Below, in pieces: positions 30,301-43,738 of a stretch of DNA of 64,000 bases (positions are counted from its first letter, which is position 1; every line of letters begins with the position of its first letter). Made by a program: the position numbers and the translations under genes. This DNA comes from Isoetes taiwanensis (taxonomy: Eukaryota; Streptophyta; Lycopodiopsida; Isoetales; Isoetaceae). The DNA lies in NCBI GenBank assembly GCA_021234155.1, contig JAJEKV010000010.1, positions 21,480,833 to 21,544,832 on the forward strand, written 5' to 3'. The notes beneath the pieces are model-generated. The model worked only from the letters and a program-made list of their open reading frames with translations. It made no database searches and was not told where the DNA came from.

Positions 30301-33283
30301 CAGCTATGCTTTACAGGCCGTGTTTGAGCTCTACGATTGAACTTTTTACATCTGAGTTTAGTGGATCTAAAGCTTACATCACTAAGGTATTCTTCTACTA
30401 GCATTCTTTTCACTATGTCCAAAAGAGGATCAAATAGCTTCAATCTTAATTAATCCTACAATTGCCACTCTCATTTTGAATTTAGAAATTGTTCAATGGG
30501 CCTTCATAGTCTTATGGAGAATTTAAGTATATGGGAAAACTGTCACTATCAAATCCATGACTATATGCCATCACCATTCGGTTCTACCTTAATTAGATGT
30601 TCTTGCGAGGAAAATTATCAGAAGCCTATAAAACAAGGTCAAGTGGCTACATTATTGCAAGGAAATATGTAAGGAGTTTACAAAAGAAGGTCAAGTTAGT
30701 AAGTTTATATTTAAATTGCCATCATAGTTTGAATTCAATTGACTTGTCCAGATGATATTGCATAACTAGCTATAGGGCAGGCTTGGAAAAGGGATAGAAA
30801 AGGTTGAAAGAAAGAGGAATAATGTAAAAGGCTCAAGTAGTTATATTAGCCTCATAGAGAAAGATTAAAGATCAAGTTCTATTTTGCAAAATTGCGACAA
30901 AAAAAACTATTATAATGTAAGAGGACCATTATCTGTAGCCTAATAATCAATCCGTCAAAGTGCATCCCTATTAATAAGCCTAGCGTAGTTATCTCAAGAT
31001 TTATTTGTGAAAACATCTATTAGATATTGTTGGCTGGTCTGTTTATATATGGCTCATAAAATCGTTGCATTTATCTAAATACTTGGAGTAATAACCAAAG
31101 TGAAATAACTTAGTGGGGGCTGCTAACTCAAGTCTGATTCAAAAGGAAGATAAAAAGACTGGAACTTATCTTTTATTTGAATCGAGGAATTTTGGGATGA
31201 GTTGGGTTTGAAATTACTTGAAACCCACGAAGACAACAACCACAGACTATAAATGTTACTATTCCTTTTTTGAAGTGGAAGTTCGAAGTCCTGCCAATAC
31301 TGAGCTAGAAAATGTGCTAGAGAACCTACGCCAAAGAAGCCAATATTTAGAAGTAGCACAAGTGTTTGCTTTAAACATCAAGTCAAATATAATTGCCATT
31401 CCATTTATACGCAAGAATAAACTACATAGCTATGTGGATTTTGTGCTCACATCTAAATACATCTAATATGGCATGGGCTTATGTACTGTGCTCTTGCTGA
31501 AAACATAAATTCTTAGAACATAAATCCACATAAAAACATAGATCCTCATAAAGATAAACACAATAGAAGATGAATCTGCATACTTCATTTAGGTAAAAGG
31601 AGAAGAACAAGCATAGAAAACACTAAGAAAGGTGTTCGTTTTAGATTGAAGACCCAATTATGCCCTTATGCATGCTTTGCAGATAGGCTGAAAATTATTG
31701 AGACTTGACTGTAGCCTAGCTGGGATGCATCTCTCATGGCCCCATGAGGCAGGAAGAGAGTTCCTCTCTTTCAAGAAGCATCATGCCAATTCCACGTGGC
31801 TAGGGAATCGTGGTTTCTATGCATCACTAAGGCAAAGCATCACCTTGCCCACTCGCAGTACCAACTATTCGATCTAGCTCATAGAGGTTTGCCAATAGTC
31901 AAAGCATGTCAAAAGACCTACTACAACTAGACAACTCTCCCCTTATCAGCCAACCTAGTCCCTCTAGCCACAGCTAGGCGGGCTCTTATGCACAGGCCGA
32001 ATGCTAGTGGGAATTATCGAGGTCTTTCCTTCATGGCTCGTAGGTATCTATCCTCAATCCCCAATCACAAGAGGCGAGATGCATGAGAGAGATCATCCAT
32101 AATATCACGTAACAGAAACAATAGAATAATTTCTTTAATCTAACTATTCTAAATATACACAAACGTACATGATGTTATTAGTCCAATTTTAGGGTTAGGA
32201 TGCTTAATGTTAGGAAGACATCTAAGGCTGAAATTGGATGGTAATCTAGCTTAAGAACATCAGCTAAGCTTGCAAAACTAACTATCGCTAGTGCCCACCT
32301 GAACCTTGATTGGCGCTAATGCCTTAAGAAGCTTCCGTCTTGCTTGACTTGGGGGCATCTAGCGCTGAAATAGCATCTTGGTATAGCATGCTTGGCGCTT
32401 GCTATGAGGCTTTCTGTTACATGCTATTGGCCTGATCAAGTTCCCAATGCTCCTCCACTCGAGATTGGCTGCTAGAACCCAGAAAGGAGCTTTTTAGGTT
32501 CTTGCCGCTTTTACATCCAGGAATTCAGGGCTAGAACTATGATTGGGCCACTTGGATCACAAGGAACTACAACATGGCAATGTGGGCCCCATTGGTTCCA
32601 CGATATATGATTATATGATTATATGTTGTAATAACATGTGCAATATAATGGCTCGTAATGGTTGCATGAGTAAATACATGGGGATGTATGTATTTATATT
32701 TCTATGGAGAAACCCCTTACAAACATGCTAGCTATATGCATGTGTAATATATTGGTGTATTTTACACGTACATATCAATATGCTTGACATGTACTGTGAT
32801 GTGGGTATTTATACCATATAGTATATATATATTGAAATGTTGCAAGAAAGCACAGTCAGATAATGGTAATGAGGGCATTAGATGAGGCATTAACAATGTC
32901 ATTTGATTCTCAAAATGCAAGATATCTAATCTCCCAAAGATGAATTGGAATATAGCCATATATCCTTATCTCCCAGCAAGCTGTAAAAGGTGTTGGTCAA
33001 TCGTAGCTCCAAGAATATGAGCATTCTCACAACCACATGACCTTTATTATCTTCAGTGCCTATCGGACATCCTTTGCGTAATCCGTATTCAAAGTCATGG
33101 ATTGTGCACTTTTAACAAGTTCCTCCTATATTCAGTATATGTAGCACAATAACAGGGGATTCCAGGGGGATTTGATATGGATATAAAAATAACAAGTCCT
33201 GAAACCATAGACTATATATCCTTAAAACAATTGTCGGTTGTTATAAAAAAAACATAGATTGAAGATAGAAAAAAATCACATCA
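30301..33283. other. Long gene-free AT-rich stretch
   Basis: I see no supported coding frame, RNA gene or clear repeat. Open frames of 60-80 codons are isolated and without motifs. A few AT-rich direct repeats near 32,600 are simple sequence. Confidence 0.45.
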
Positions 33284-33370
33284 GCTCACTGGATATATTG
33301 GTTAAAGTAGTTTTATTAGGACATTGAGTTATTTTGGTAGAGGTTCAAGCCCCCGTATTTCATATTCTGA
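33284..33370 (+). repeat. tRNA-like SINE head (A and B box)
   Basis: TGGTTAAAGTAG near 33,299 fits a polymerase III A box. GGTTCAAGCCC near 33,345, about 45 bp on, fits a B box. No paired acceptor or anticodon stem supports a functional tRNA, so a SINE head is the likelier reading. The extent is approximate. Confidence 0.4.
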
Positions 33371-33857
33371 AATCTTAGGCAAAGCCGTATAGAGGTTCGA
33401 TATTCCCTCAAAATCGTAGGCGAACTCAAATTTCATATTTCAAAATCATAGGTGCCTCTAATCATAAATTACCATAAGCGAAACGAGAGGTGCCCAGAGG
33501 CTCCAACATACGATCTGGACCATAGGATCGACGGATCCGACGCTGTGGTAGTCCAGGGTGCACCTCGTTTAGAATATGTAGCACAATAACAGCATATAGA
33601 TGTACAGGAAATCTATAATAGCCAGAAGTTCCACATATAGAAATCCTATATACTAAGTATTAATTTAGATTGTTGAAATCTACTAGATAAGACACAATTT
33701 CTCACCAATAGGTTCTTCCCAGAAAAGAATCAGGCAACTTGTACACTTTGATGTTTTATGAGATATGATAACAAGAGACGCTAAACAAAGAAAATTTTGT
33801 CCAAGCATAATACAATTTCAACACCCATAAAGCAGCAAGAAAGATAGAACAAGAGTT

Positions 33858-33905
33858 TATTAGATAGATAAATAGATAGTATTTTTATGTCATGCCACAT
33901 TGGCA
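33858..33905 (-). mobile_element. SINE 3' end with TATC-type tail
   Basis: Read on the minus strand, GTGGCATGACATAAAAATAC is followed by CTAT repeats. This matches the 3' end of the SINE at 54,758-55,098 (GTGGCGTGACATTAAAACAA then CTAT repeats). Confidence 0.5.
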
Positions 33906-35290
33906 GGGCTCTAAATCTTTGGCATAATGAGCAACATTATTCTCACAAAGCAGAAGATACCGATCGATATTAAGTGATAGGATATCCAACCATGATACAA
34001 AAATCATGTTCTTCTATAAAGATAGTTTGAAACCATATCCTTAGCTTTTATCATGCACGAACATGAGAGAAGCTTTGTCAAGTGTGCCAAACTATACCAA
34101 TTTGATGATTATGTCACACGCATGAGTAGTTCCATTAAAATAGAATTAATAAGTATTCCAGAAGATTTCATATATCAGCGTTTGCAGATTAAGAAACACC
34201 AACATGATGAATAATTAAGCATGGATTAACTTAGCAGAGCGGTCGAGGCATCCAGGATCAGCAATATTGTTGGAGTTTCCATTATGTCTTAATCAATTTG
34301 TCATTGACCTTGTTCTTATATTCTATATATGCAAAAGATGGCCATCGTCCTGAGTAGAACCATTGAATAATTAAATCTAGACATTGAAAATTATCATTTA
34401 GCATGACCGCATTAAGAGAAATTTGAAGAAAGATGTGAATGTTATCTACAAAGAGATGGTTGCAACGACATCTTTATTTACATGCTGTTGTACAAAGTAA
34501 AGCCCCATGGATGGCTCGTTAGCTAGACTTTTTTATCATCTCCATCAAGGAATCATGCACTGCTTCAACAGCTTCCTCGGACAAAAAATGCTAAGTGGTC
34601 TTCCTTTGTTAAACGAGGCTTATGAAAGGATTTTTGAAGAATATTGCTAGATATGGCATGGAGAATAAATATATTTGTTTATGTCATCAAGCTACATGGC
34701 AAGGCTCTACAGTGCATATAGGACATTAAATCCAGACATGACAAATATTGTATTGCTTTTTATGAAATAGAAGAGATATATTGGACAAAAATTGGTGCAA
34801 AGTACAAAGGTCGAGAGGGACCCACGTATACAAAAATGGTACATTTCAGCAACAATTACCTGTCCGACAATATTCCTTCGCCAAAAATTTCAGGATGCAA
34901 ATTAATAAACAATAGATAGTCCCACAGTGATCCGAATCAGTAAACCAACTGATCCAATAAATGATTCGATGAACTGCCTCTCTAATTGTTGAACTGCTCT
35001 ATAATTCGTCCACTAACTACAAAAAATGCTCTATAAATGCAAAGAATTCTTACAGATTATAACAGATTAAAGATTTTTGTGATTTTCGTGATTTGCATTA
35101 GGTTGAGCCTTTTCTCTTCAATAGAGTTCCAAAATTCTCCCATGAATGTGAACAGTTTTTTAGAATCAGAAGAAAAGACCCGCATTTTCGAAGCTGCAAT
35201 TGCTCTCTCTATGGAAATAAGTTTCTTGCTAGAGAGGAGAGAGTGTGAGAGATACAACAAGAACATGAAATTGCAAGGAAATCTAAAGGG
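33906..35290. other. Gene-free stretch
   Basis: No gene or recognised repeat. The sequence is AT-rich and leads into the Merlin remnant. Confidence 0.4.
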
Positions 35291-35329
35291 CTGAAGAGAT
35301 GGAATCGAGTGGAAATGTAGAAGTAAGCG

Positions 35330-36060
35330 TTGCAGTTTCACATCTTCTACTCATAGAGATGCTTGTTTCTTGAAAGCAAATTGATATTTCCACAGATATT
35401 GAGGCTAATGTATTGTTGGAGTGTGAAAATGCCACAAGATATAGCAATTACTGAGTGTGGCATCCGTACACATCAGACAATGGTTAACTGGTATAATTAT
35501 TGTCGTGATATTTGTGCAATTGCTATTCAGAGAAATAATGAGGTCATTGGTGGCGCTAGAAAGATTGTGGAAATAAAGAAGAGCAAGGTTGGTAAGAGAA
35601 ACTATAATAGGGGCAGAGGAGTGAGGGTCAGTGGGTCTTTGGAGGCTTCGTGAGGATCTAACAAAATGTTTATGGTGCCAATTGAAGATCGGATATCTAA
35701 TACATTATTTTCTATGTAGCACCTGGAAGTATTATTTACAATGATTGCTGAAGAGGGTATAACTCAAAATGGTTAGAATAGTTGTGAGTTTTGGCATTGC
35801 ACTATGAACCATGTCGCCTGCATTTCAAGGACCCAGAGACTAGAGTGCATACAAACAGGATTGAATCAACTTGGGGTAGATAAAAAGATCTCTTCCTCGA
35901 TATGGCACATGCAAAGCATTGTATGAGTCGTATTTTATGGCGTTATGTGGAGGAAGTACTTTGTTCATCGAAAAGATCAAACATTCAATGTTTTTTGCTC
36001 GCATATTACTATGTATAATAAGGATATCTTGAATGCTCCTGAAAATGAACAAGATGGAAA
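35330..36060 (+). pseudogene. Merlin/IS1595-type (ISXO2-like) transposase remnant
   Basis: The plus strand reads MVNWYNYCRDICAIAIQRNN, then EVIGGARKIVEIKKSKVGKR and NYNRGR near 35,480-35,620. After stops and frame changes it gives MFMVPIEDRISNTL and, near 35,850, VHTNRIESTWGR followed by LWRYVEEVL. The order (W-NYCRE, VEIDESKFGKRKYNRGR, then TNxIESxW) is that of the ISXO2-like/Merlin DDE domain. The first catalytic Asp of VEIDES is Lys. Stops interrupt the frame, so it is dead. The element ends were not found. Merlin elements usually carry short TIRs and a single gene. Confidence 0.7.
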
Positions 36061-37110
36061 ATGAATAAGAGTAATTTTTTCTTTTCTTGTGTTGATTCAT
36101 GGTTTTACACATTTGAAACTGTTCGATTTTGTTCTTTGAGTTCGGATGGACTGTAACATTGTTTCTTTCTGTTGTATTAGGACTGTAGCAAAGCAATCTG
36201 TGAAAAAAAACTCCGCCCGTCATAAAAATCGGGTGTTACAAAAAAAATCCTCTAAAAAGACTATTGCTGACCAGGGAGGCTTCTTGTAGCACAAACTTTT
36301 GATTGTGTACTTTATTTTTGAAATGTAATACAGATTTGGATCTCTCAAAGTTATCAATTTAGGCATGATTCTGGGCCTTTGCATCAAAGTAAGATGGAGC
36401 CTATTGAATGTTTTAGATATTTATGTTTTGTATGGAACACATTGCGCTGTTAAGGTAAGTAACACATAGTTTCATTGTTTTGAAACCAACCATTCTCATG
36501 ATCTTGAGTGTGGTCTTGTTTATTATGAACGACATATATAAGAGTTGTGCTATAGACATCTATGTTTTTTATGGAAAGCCTTATGGAAAGCCTTATGGGG
36601 GCCGGGGCCGCAAATAAAGAACATGTCCCACCTCTTCGATCACGCCCATAATATTTATGAGTTTGTAATGCAAATGATTTTTGATTAAATGAAAGGATTG
36701 GTTTATGTCATTCTGATTATGAACCCAAAATAGTTGTTTCTTTCTTAGGCAGCTTACTTGGATGGCAGTCCAGAAGAAAAGAGAAGACACAAACCAGAGG
36801 CTTGTGTCTTCTTCTAAATCTTGGATGAGATGGTCGCTTCCTTGTTATAAATGTCTTCTTATGGCTAGTTCCACTTCCATTGTCTTTGGACACTCACCTC
36901 CAATGCAAGTCACAGAAAAAATTAGTATTTTAATATTTTTATACTTTTGCCAACGCAACGAATTCACACAATCCGCTTTTGCGCTTTGCCTCAGGTTAGT
37001 AATTTGAGCATTGGAAATTGTTGCAATGGGCGTCTAATGAAGACAAAAATGGTGGCTTTTTATGTTGGAAACACAGGTATCAGAATAATTGCAAAAGAAG
37101 CACCCATATT
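36061..37110. other. 3' flank of the NPH3-type gene
   Basis: AT-rich; no supported gene. A short direct repeat, ATGGAAAGCCTT, occurs twice near 36,570-36,590. Confidence 0.45.
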
Positions 37111-39521
37111 TTAAGCAACAGAGTGGTGGCGATGATGGCAAGAAATGGAACGACGTCTGCCTTCAGACCTTGGGCAGGCACAGTCCTCCCAAGACAATAT
37201 ACTGTCACTTTCAATCTCACTCCAATTTTCACTCTCAATGCTACCAGGATGTGGTGATGCGAGATTGGGATCCAAATGAGGCGCCTTACTACTGCTCTTG
37301 CAGAAATACTTTGATCTGATTCTATGAAATATCCTTGAAACAGGGTTGTTTTTGTGTTTCTTCTTTGAATCTTTGGGACTATCAAACTCAATTGGCATGA
37401 CCTCTTGCAAAGTTCTTCTCATATGCACCAATGCAGCTTCTACTGTTTGTAGCCTCTGGTTTGTATCTTCCAGATCTGCCACAAGATAATCCACCTTTTC
37501 TTCTGGACTGTCATAGTAATTTGTATTCACAGGAGTGAAGCATGCATTTGCTCTTGCAGGACTCCTTAAGTTTAGATGGTTTCTCAATGCCTCAGCTCTT
37601 GAATCAAGTGGACTCATCATGTTGAGTGGAAGTTTTAATGGATCTGCCATACTGTGCTGGCTGCTAGGGCTGCCTGTGATCAGATGGCTCGTTATCGCAT
37701 TGCGAGTCTGTAGCTGCTGCATGAACATAGCCTGCACAACTAGCCTTAATGGCATCATATCATTCTGCACTGCATGGATGCACAGATCCTGGGATAATTT
37801 TTGGCAGTTGAGTGACCTACATACAATCAGTCTCTCTTGTTGAGAAATCTCTGCATGACTCTGTACAAAAAGAAGACATAAACATATCATACGAGCAATT
37901 AGAACTCCTTATAATAAATAACTCCATGCAACCTACCTTTAGATAGATGTGAACAGATTTGTATAATTGATCATGATTGGAGCGCACAAATGGAGGAATG
38001 ACGTCGATGAGATCCGAAAATTTAGAAGAACTGATATCAAGTTCGGATGCCACTTGAGCTAAGTATTCATCCCAAGCTCTGGCTACAGTTGGAACATCGT
38101 CCAGGGTACCATCCAAGTTAGTACCTCCAATATTGTGCAGGTAATCAGAAGATCTACTATTCAAGACCCTATGCTGAGCCATAAAAGAGGAGACAATTGT
38201 CTTCATGCTGTCTAAAACATAAACAACTTTGCAGCTTTTACCACAGATTTCAAGAGGTATGAGATAGTCATCTAAGGTAGCAGTCTCAAGCTGCAATGCA
38301 ATTCTTGCCTCAATATCTGCCCTGCATTCCTTGTCAACTTGTAAGTTGAAACTGAACTTTAATAAGGTGAATAGGAATCTTACAGGTACCATGCATTTTC
38401 CAATAGGTAGCAGCTCCAAAATTCCCTGAAAAATGAATCCATATGTGGCTGCCAAAGAGGAACTTTCTTCTCTCTTTGCAGAGAAAAGCCATCTTTGCGC
38501 ATACTTGATTACAACTTCACCTAGCAGTTTCTCTTCCATGCCATTTTTTCTAATGAGCTTTACAATTCTAGAAAAGAAAAACAGTGGTAATTGAGGCAGA
38601 TCATTGATCCACCATTCTGCAGATGGCTGCTTTTCTGCTCTAGATATCATAGTGTGCCATGAATGAAGCTGTTTAGATCTTGAAGGAGTGCCTAACGTCT
38701 GGATCAAGTCCTGAGAGGCTGGATCTCCAACGTCTCCACAGATCATCATTGTTAGGGTATGGATACATCTGTTTACAATAAGTAGATCCTCTGCAAGGGG
38801 CAACAATTGCTCACATTTCTGAAGAACAAGAATGGTATCTACCCAACTCTGCAGCACCACATGAAGCAAATACATATCACATCTTTGCTTCAAATTTCCT
38901 ATTCCATGCTCCTCTGTCATTTCTAAAACTTCTGCAGCACATCTTAGGGCTGCCACGTTTGAGGGCTTGATCAAAATTGTGGATTCGTAACAGAAACTTA
39001 CAGCCCATTCAAATGCTTCTTCTCCACCAGGAAAATTGCTCGGAAGCTCTGCCTCAGCACAATCCGCAAGAAGCCTCTTTAAATATCCACTTCTAGCAAC
39101 CAGAGGACACTGCAGGGCCATAAAACGAAATGAACCTTTTGCATTCCCAAATGCAGCCACCCATTCAAAAATTTTTACCCTAAATAAAATCTTTTTTACC
39201 TTGTGAAGCCTCCAGCTGCAATCCAAAAAACGTATTGTGATCTCTTCCGACGAAATGGGTCTGTCACACCTTTTATGACATCGTATTGCACAAATTAGGA
39301 GAAACCCATTTGGATAAATGAATCAGAATAACTCACCAGCCACAAATGCTCTCTGAGAAATCAGTTTTTGATCCAGGAATGCCATCGTCATCATCAGAAT
39401 TTTCTTCTGAAACACATGGATTGAAGGACGACACACTGCCGTAAGCTGCAGCCTGAGATGCATTCTCTATAATTCGGAAGAAATCTTCGGACGAAGGGCG
39501 CCTTCCTTCGTCGCTGTGCAT
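37111..39521 (-). CDS. BTB/NPH3-family (NRL) protein, four exons
   Basis: Exons on the minus strand are 39,521-39,337, 39,269-39,200, 39,109-37,937 and 37,860-37,111, all with GT-AG introns. They join to 726 codons including the stop. Residues about 63-165 form the BTB domain (EITIRFLDCSWRLHK then CPLVARSGYLKRLLADCAEA). Residues about 250-535 form the NPH3 domain (WWINDLPQLPLFFFSRIVKL and SQQERLIVCRSLNCQKLSQD). A coiled coil near 600-640 follows (DYLVADLEDTNQRLQTVEAA). Family members are plasma-membrane or cytosolic CUL3 adaptors, some acting with phototropins. Near the C terminus RRRSIS resembles the 14-3-3 site of NPH3. ATG at 39,521 is the first in frame. No defect is visible, so it is probably functional. 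The subclade is not assigned. Confidence 0.92.
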
Positions 39522-39599
39522 GATGCTTGGATTTTGTGACAGAGCCCAAGATTTGAATTCAAACAATTGAATTCTGTGACTAAAATAGAAAATGCTTGT

Positions 39600-41960
39600 C
39601 CAGTGGCGAAGATAGCGGAATCTTTACCATATTGTCCAAATTTCCCGGCAAACGTATTATGTCGTAAAGTGGAGGGTACTCACCTTTTTACGAAAAACCA
39701 TAACTAGCAGAAAAAACACACCGGTGTTGTAGTGGCAAAGCAAATTTGTTAGACATAGCATTCAAGTTCGCTTTCTTGGCTGCATCAATTGATTTTAACC
39801 CGAGTGCCAATGTGATTTGCTCTAGTGAATCTTCGTATTTTTAGGGGCATATCACGTGATTCGCTCGAGACAATCACTGTGATTCGCCTGAGCTAATCAC
39901 AGTAACATGTGCCGATGTGGCTTGTTTTCCAAACAGTGATCAACTTCCATGGCCTGCCCACCCTTAAATAGGTCTCCTCCGCTTCAAAATAAGAGGAAAC
40001 AAAATATAGGGTGGCATAAAAAAATGCTCTTTCTTCTTGAAAGGCCAAAAAAATAAGCCGAACTTTGAAAATAAGGGCATGGATTTAAGAAACCCTTAAA
40101 GATCTAATAAGATCAATAAGTTAATTAGAATGTGGAATGTGAAAGGGGTTCCCAAAATTGAATTTCATCAAAGATGATGATAGAAGTAGATTGAGCTTCA
40201 AAAGCTTGATTTGTTAATGGTTATGTCATTAAACGGCCTGAAGAACGTATGAAATTGATTGGTCATCTGTTTACAAAGAATGGTGGATGAAGGCAAATGA
40301 GAGGCTTATTAGAGAATTGTAGAAAGTTGTTTTGTAGTTTGTTCTTTGAGAGTTAAGTTGTCTTGTTTAGTACTCTAATTTTTTATTGTATTCATACATA
40401 TATGCTATGATGATATTTATAGCAATAAACTGCTATCTTCTTTCTTATTTTTGGATAGTGTTGGTATTTGTGCCCGAAAGCATGCGTCGTTCCCTTCCCG
40501 CTTGTGGCTTCTCCTGCGGGACGCAGGCTATCAGCATTGATTGCCAGGTTTTGAACAGGCATAGGTTTTTAAATGTTGAGACCTCGAAGAACTTGGATAC
40601 GAATTGTCTTCCTCCCTACGCTTCTATTTGGCACCCACAATTTTCGACGCTCAAGCTTGAGCTGGGTCGTGTGCTTTCATAAGTATTTGAAATTATTGAA
40701 ATGGAAAAACTGTGATTGAATAAACTGTTACTATGATGCATTTTCAATTTCGAGCATATAGAGTTCAGTTTTCTAGCAAGGAAGCATTTTTTCTAGGGTA
40801 ATGGGTCAAGAAGTTATGGCAAAGGATTTTTCTTCCCCTCCCATCATTTGTTTTCAGCTAATAAATTGAAAATGTAGAGAGAGTCTTCAAAACATTGATG
40901 CATTGCCAGATTCATCAGGGATTTTTTTTTTTCCAGAGGAATCGGTTGAGCAGGTAGAACCCTAATTACTATGTTTTATTTTCCCTGCTTCTTCTATATG
41001 TAATGCAGGGACAATCGATAAACTTCTTAGGTTGTAAAACATTTTTCTTTCTCTATGCAAGTTAATCCAGCTCTTGCAATCCTTGAATCGATTCAAGAAA
41101 TTTAGCTTTGGATTTACCATCAAAAGTCAAAAGCTTGTGTGCTTTAAACATGCTATGTGCTTAGAGTTTATGCCTTGCATTCAAAAAAGGAGAGATAATC
41201 GAGGCCGGTTTGTTAGGCTTAGGGTTCTTGGTTAAAATGCAGCAGAGGTTCACTTTCCAGCAAAGTCTAAGGCATACCGTAGTGCTTATTTTTAAGTTTG
41301 TGCATCTTGGCATGCAAATCCGACTCTTCTAATCCTTTCCTGGAAGCTTGAGCAAATCTGACGTTTTGTAAGCACTGCAATCCTTCTAAATTTTATTTTT
41401 CGTATCATTTTCAGCAACATGGCATAAACGTTTATGTTTTTTCTCCAGTAGAGCTTTAGAACGGCCATGGCTGAAGCTAAAAGAGCCCTTTTTTTTCTGT
41501 TTTCTCCTCCTCTTCAGTTGAGCTTTTGTATTCCACGGTTCTTGCTTCGTCTGGGCATGTATAGATTTTAGCAGCATGAAATTTACTTATTCAAAATGTG
41601 CCATCGTGTGTTCAGCTATAAATAATTCATTTTTTTAGTTTCAAATTTATTGCACCAATATCTTTCTAGGTACTACTTTGCAAAATTTCATTTTAAATAT
41701 GCACTCAAAGTACATTCATCTGACTTCAGTTCATTCTGAGATGTCTAATAACCTTATTCATTTGTACAGGCCACCAAAATGAGACGAATTAATGGAGTTG
41801 TACATAAGTCCCATGCAGAGCCTTTTAAATACACATTTAATATAGGTGCATTATTGGATATGACAGTTAAATTGTTCATTGTTCATTGAATGATATTTGT
41901 CCCCTTTCTACCCTTAAGTGTATCTCTCATCCCTTAATAATAACATATGGGATGTACAAT
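39600..41960. other. 5' flank of the NPH3-type gene and gene-free DNA
   Basis: No supported gene. An open frame at 40,386-40,682 has no recognisable motif. The first few hundred bases are presumably promoter of the minus-strand NPH3-type gene, but I see no convincing TATA box. Confidence 0.4.
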
Positions 41961-42656
41961 ATATGCGGGATGCGGGATGTGAAGACCAAGTATGGCCACT
42001 TACCAGAGATGTGTGAAATATGTGTATAAAATCGGGAATCAGTCATGGGATTCAGGCATATGGTTTTAGGCTATTACAGAAGTGTTAGATATCAGGATAG
42101 GCAAGGGGATTGGGTGATAGAGAAAATGGTAATCACGCGGCTCCAGGGAGGGGGAAATGAGCTATGCATGCAGCGGATGTGGACCTAGGTAATATTGGAT
42201 GAGCTGAATAGGTTACACGGGGAGGTCCTTAGGAATTTCAAAAAGAACCACAGAACAGAGTTTCAAGATTGTGTCAAATGACTAATCAAATTAGGAACCC
42301 CTTCAGGTGGGGCAAAAGAAGATGAGGACGCAATGGGGAAACAGGAGCTGACAGATTATTTATACAGGCTTAAAAAAGAAGTAATCTGATGCAAAGCACT
42401 TGAGAAGCTCTTGAAGACAATGGACATATGGATATCTAACGATCTTAAGGCCTATTTCGAGACAAATTATCACCTATTCCAACAGAAAAGGGAAGCACAT
42501 GTCCTGTTATTGTTGGATAGAACCCAGCACTCAGTAAAAGAGCTCGACAATCTACTTGCCATGTTTGGCAACAGACTAGATTACAACTTGACGCTTGAAA
42601 CTCTGAAAGGGGAGAATGAAGGTAGAGGGCAGACGGAAGACCAACATATGTAGCTA
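41961..42656 (+). pseudogene. Long decayed frame of unknown function
   Basis: One plus-strand frame reads as protein for about 230 codons with only four stops: MRDVKTKYGHLPEMCEICV, then VILDELNRLHGEVLRNFKKN, and finally DIWISNDLKAYFETNYHLFQ and LDNLLAMFGNRLDYNLTLET. The composition is helical and charged. I do not recognise it. It lies upstream of a LINE 3' end on the opposite strand and could be part of another dead element. Confidence 0.4.
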
Positions 42657-42823
42657 AGCTCAGGGTGTCTTAATCGCATTTTGGATGTGTCTCTGTTTCT
42701 TTAGATAATTAAATATGAATGCTCTGTAAACATATGGATTCCGGATCAGGCAAAGTTCCCAAATTCTGTTCTTAGTGCAAATTTCAGAAATTTGATCAGA
42801 TTGGACTACTTTGTGATCATAAG

Positions 42824-42870
42824 AATAAGAATAAGAATAAGAATAAGAATAGTTTTTTATCGTCCACTAA
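42824..42870 (-). mobile_element. LINE 3' end with AATAAG-type tail
   Basis: Tandem GAATAA units are followed by TTTTTTATCGTCCACTAAG, matching the tail junction of the LINE copies at 11,690 and 27,885. Only the terminus remains. Confidence 0.55.
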
Positions 42871-43089
42871 GAATAGATAAAGCAAGTATATTTGCAATTT
42901 TAGTTTCTCACGCCCTTAGGTTTGAATCAAATTGGTTGTGGGTCTATAGTTACAGCTCTAGATAGTGGAAGCAAAATCGACGCCTGAAAATTGCAAAGGG
43001 AAAGGAGACCCTGAGAAGAAGATTTAAATTTTAAATTTAGTACCGTTGACCAAGTACCGGATATGGCGTGCAGGCAACTAACTTAAATT

Positions 43090-43415
43090 TAAGTTTAACT
43101 CAAATTCAAACATAAGTTTGATTAGGTCCATAGGGGTGGAATGACGTGGCGTCTATAGCAACAGACAACGAGGACGGGAGATGCTGACGGGGAGGGGGAG
43201 CGAGGGCACAAGAAGCAAGAGTATAAACTAGTAATAATAGTGGTACAAGGTATTAAATAAATAATGAACAAGAAAAAATAAACAAAAATAGTCGACACTT
43301 TAATTCGAAATCAAATATAAGACTTGATTAGACTGATAGTAGCAGAATGACGTGTCATACATAGCAACAGACAACGAAATGAGGGAAGCTGATGGGGACT
43401 CGCGAGGGCACAATA
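43090..43415. repeat. Degenerate direct repeats, about 215 bp apart
   Basis: Two related segments share GGAATGACGTGGCGTC/AGAATGACGTGTCATAC, then ATAGCAACAGACAACGA and GCGAGGGCAC. The first is near 43,137-43,210 and the second near 43,345-43,412. Confidence 0.6.
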
Positions 43416-43539
43416 TCTAGCACAATAACAGGGGGTTTTTTTGTGTTTTTGTACGCTTTTCACTAAGGTGTTCCCATGATTTCGTGATGTATTCAAATGG
43501 ATGTACTAATACGTACATCTAGAGTGCACCATTTCTGAG

Positions 43540-43738
43540 CCATTGATTTTAGCCTCTTTTTTTTTCAATGGTCAACAACCAATGGCTCACAACAAAAGCC
43601 CTTTTTTTGTGCGTGTGGTGCATAATGGGCACATGAAGGGCCATTGATTTTAGCCTTTTTTTTCAATGGTCAACAACCAATGGCTCACAACAAAAGCCCT
43701 CTTTTTGTGTGTGTGGTGCATAATGGGCACATGAAGGG
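43540..43738. repeat. 100-bp tandem duplication
   Basis: Two adjacent units begin GCCATTGATTTTAGCC and are almost identical apart from T-run length and GTGCGTGTG versus GTGTGTGTG. Each unit contains an inverted pair, CCATTG and CAATGG. Confidence 0.9.
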
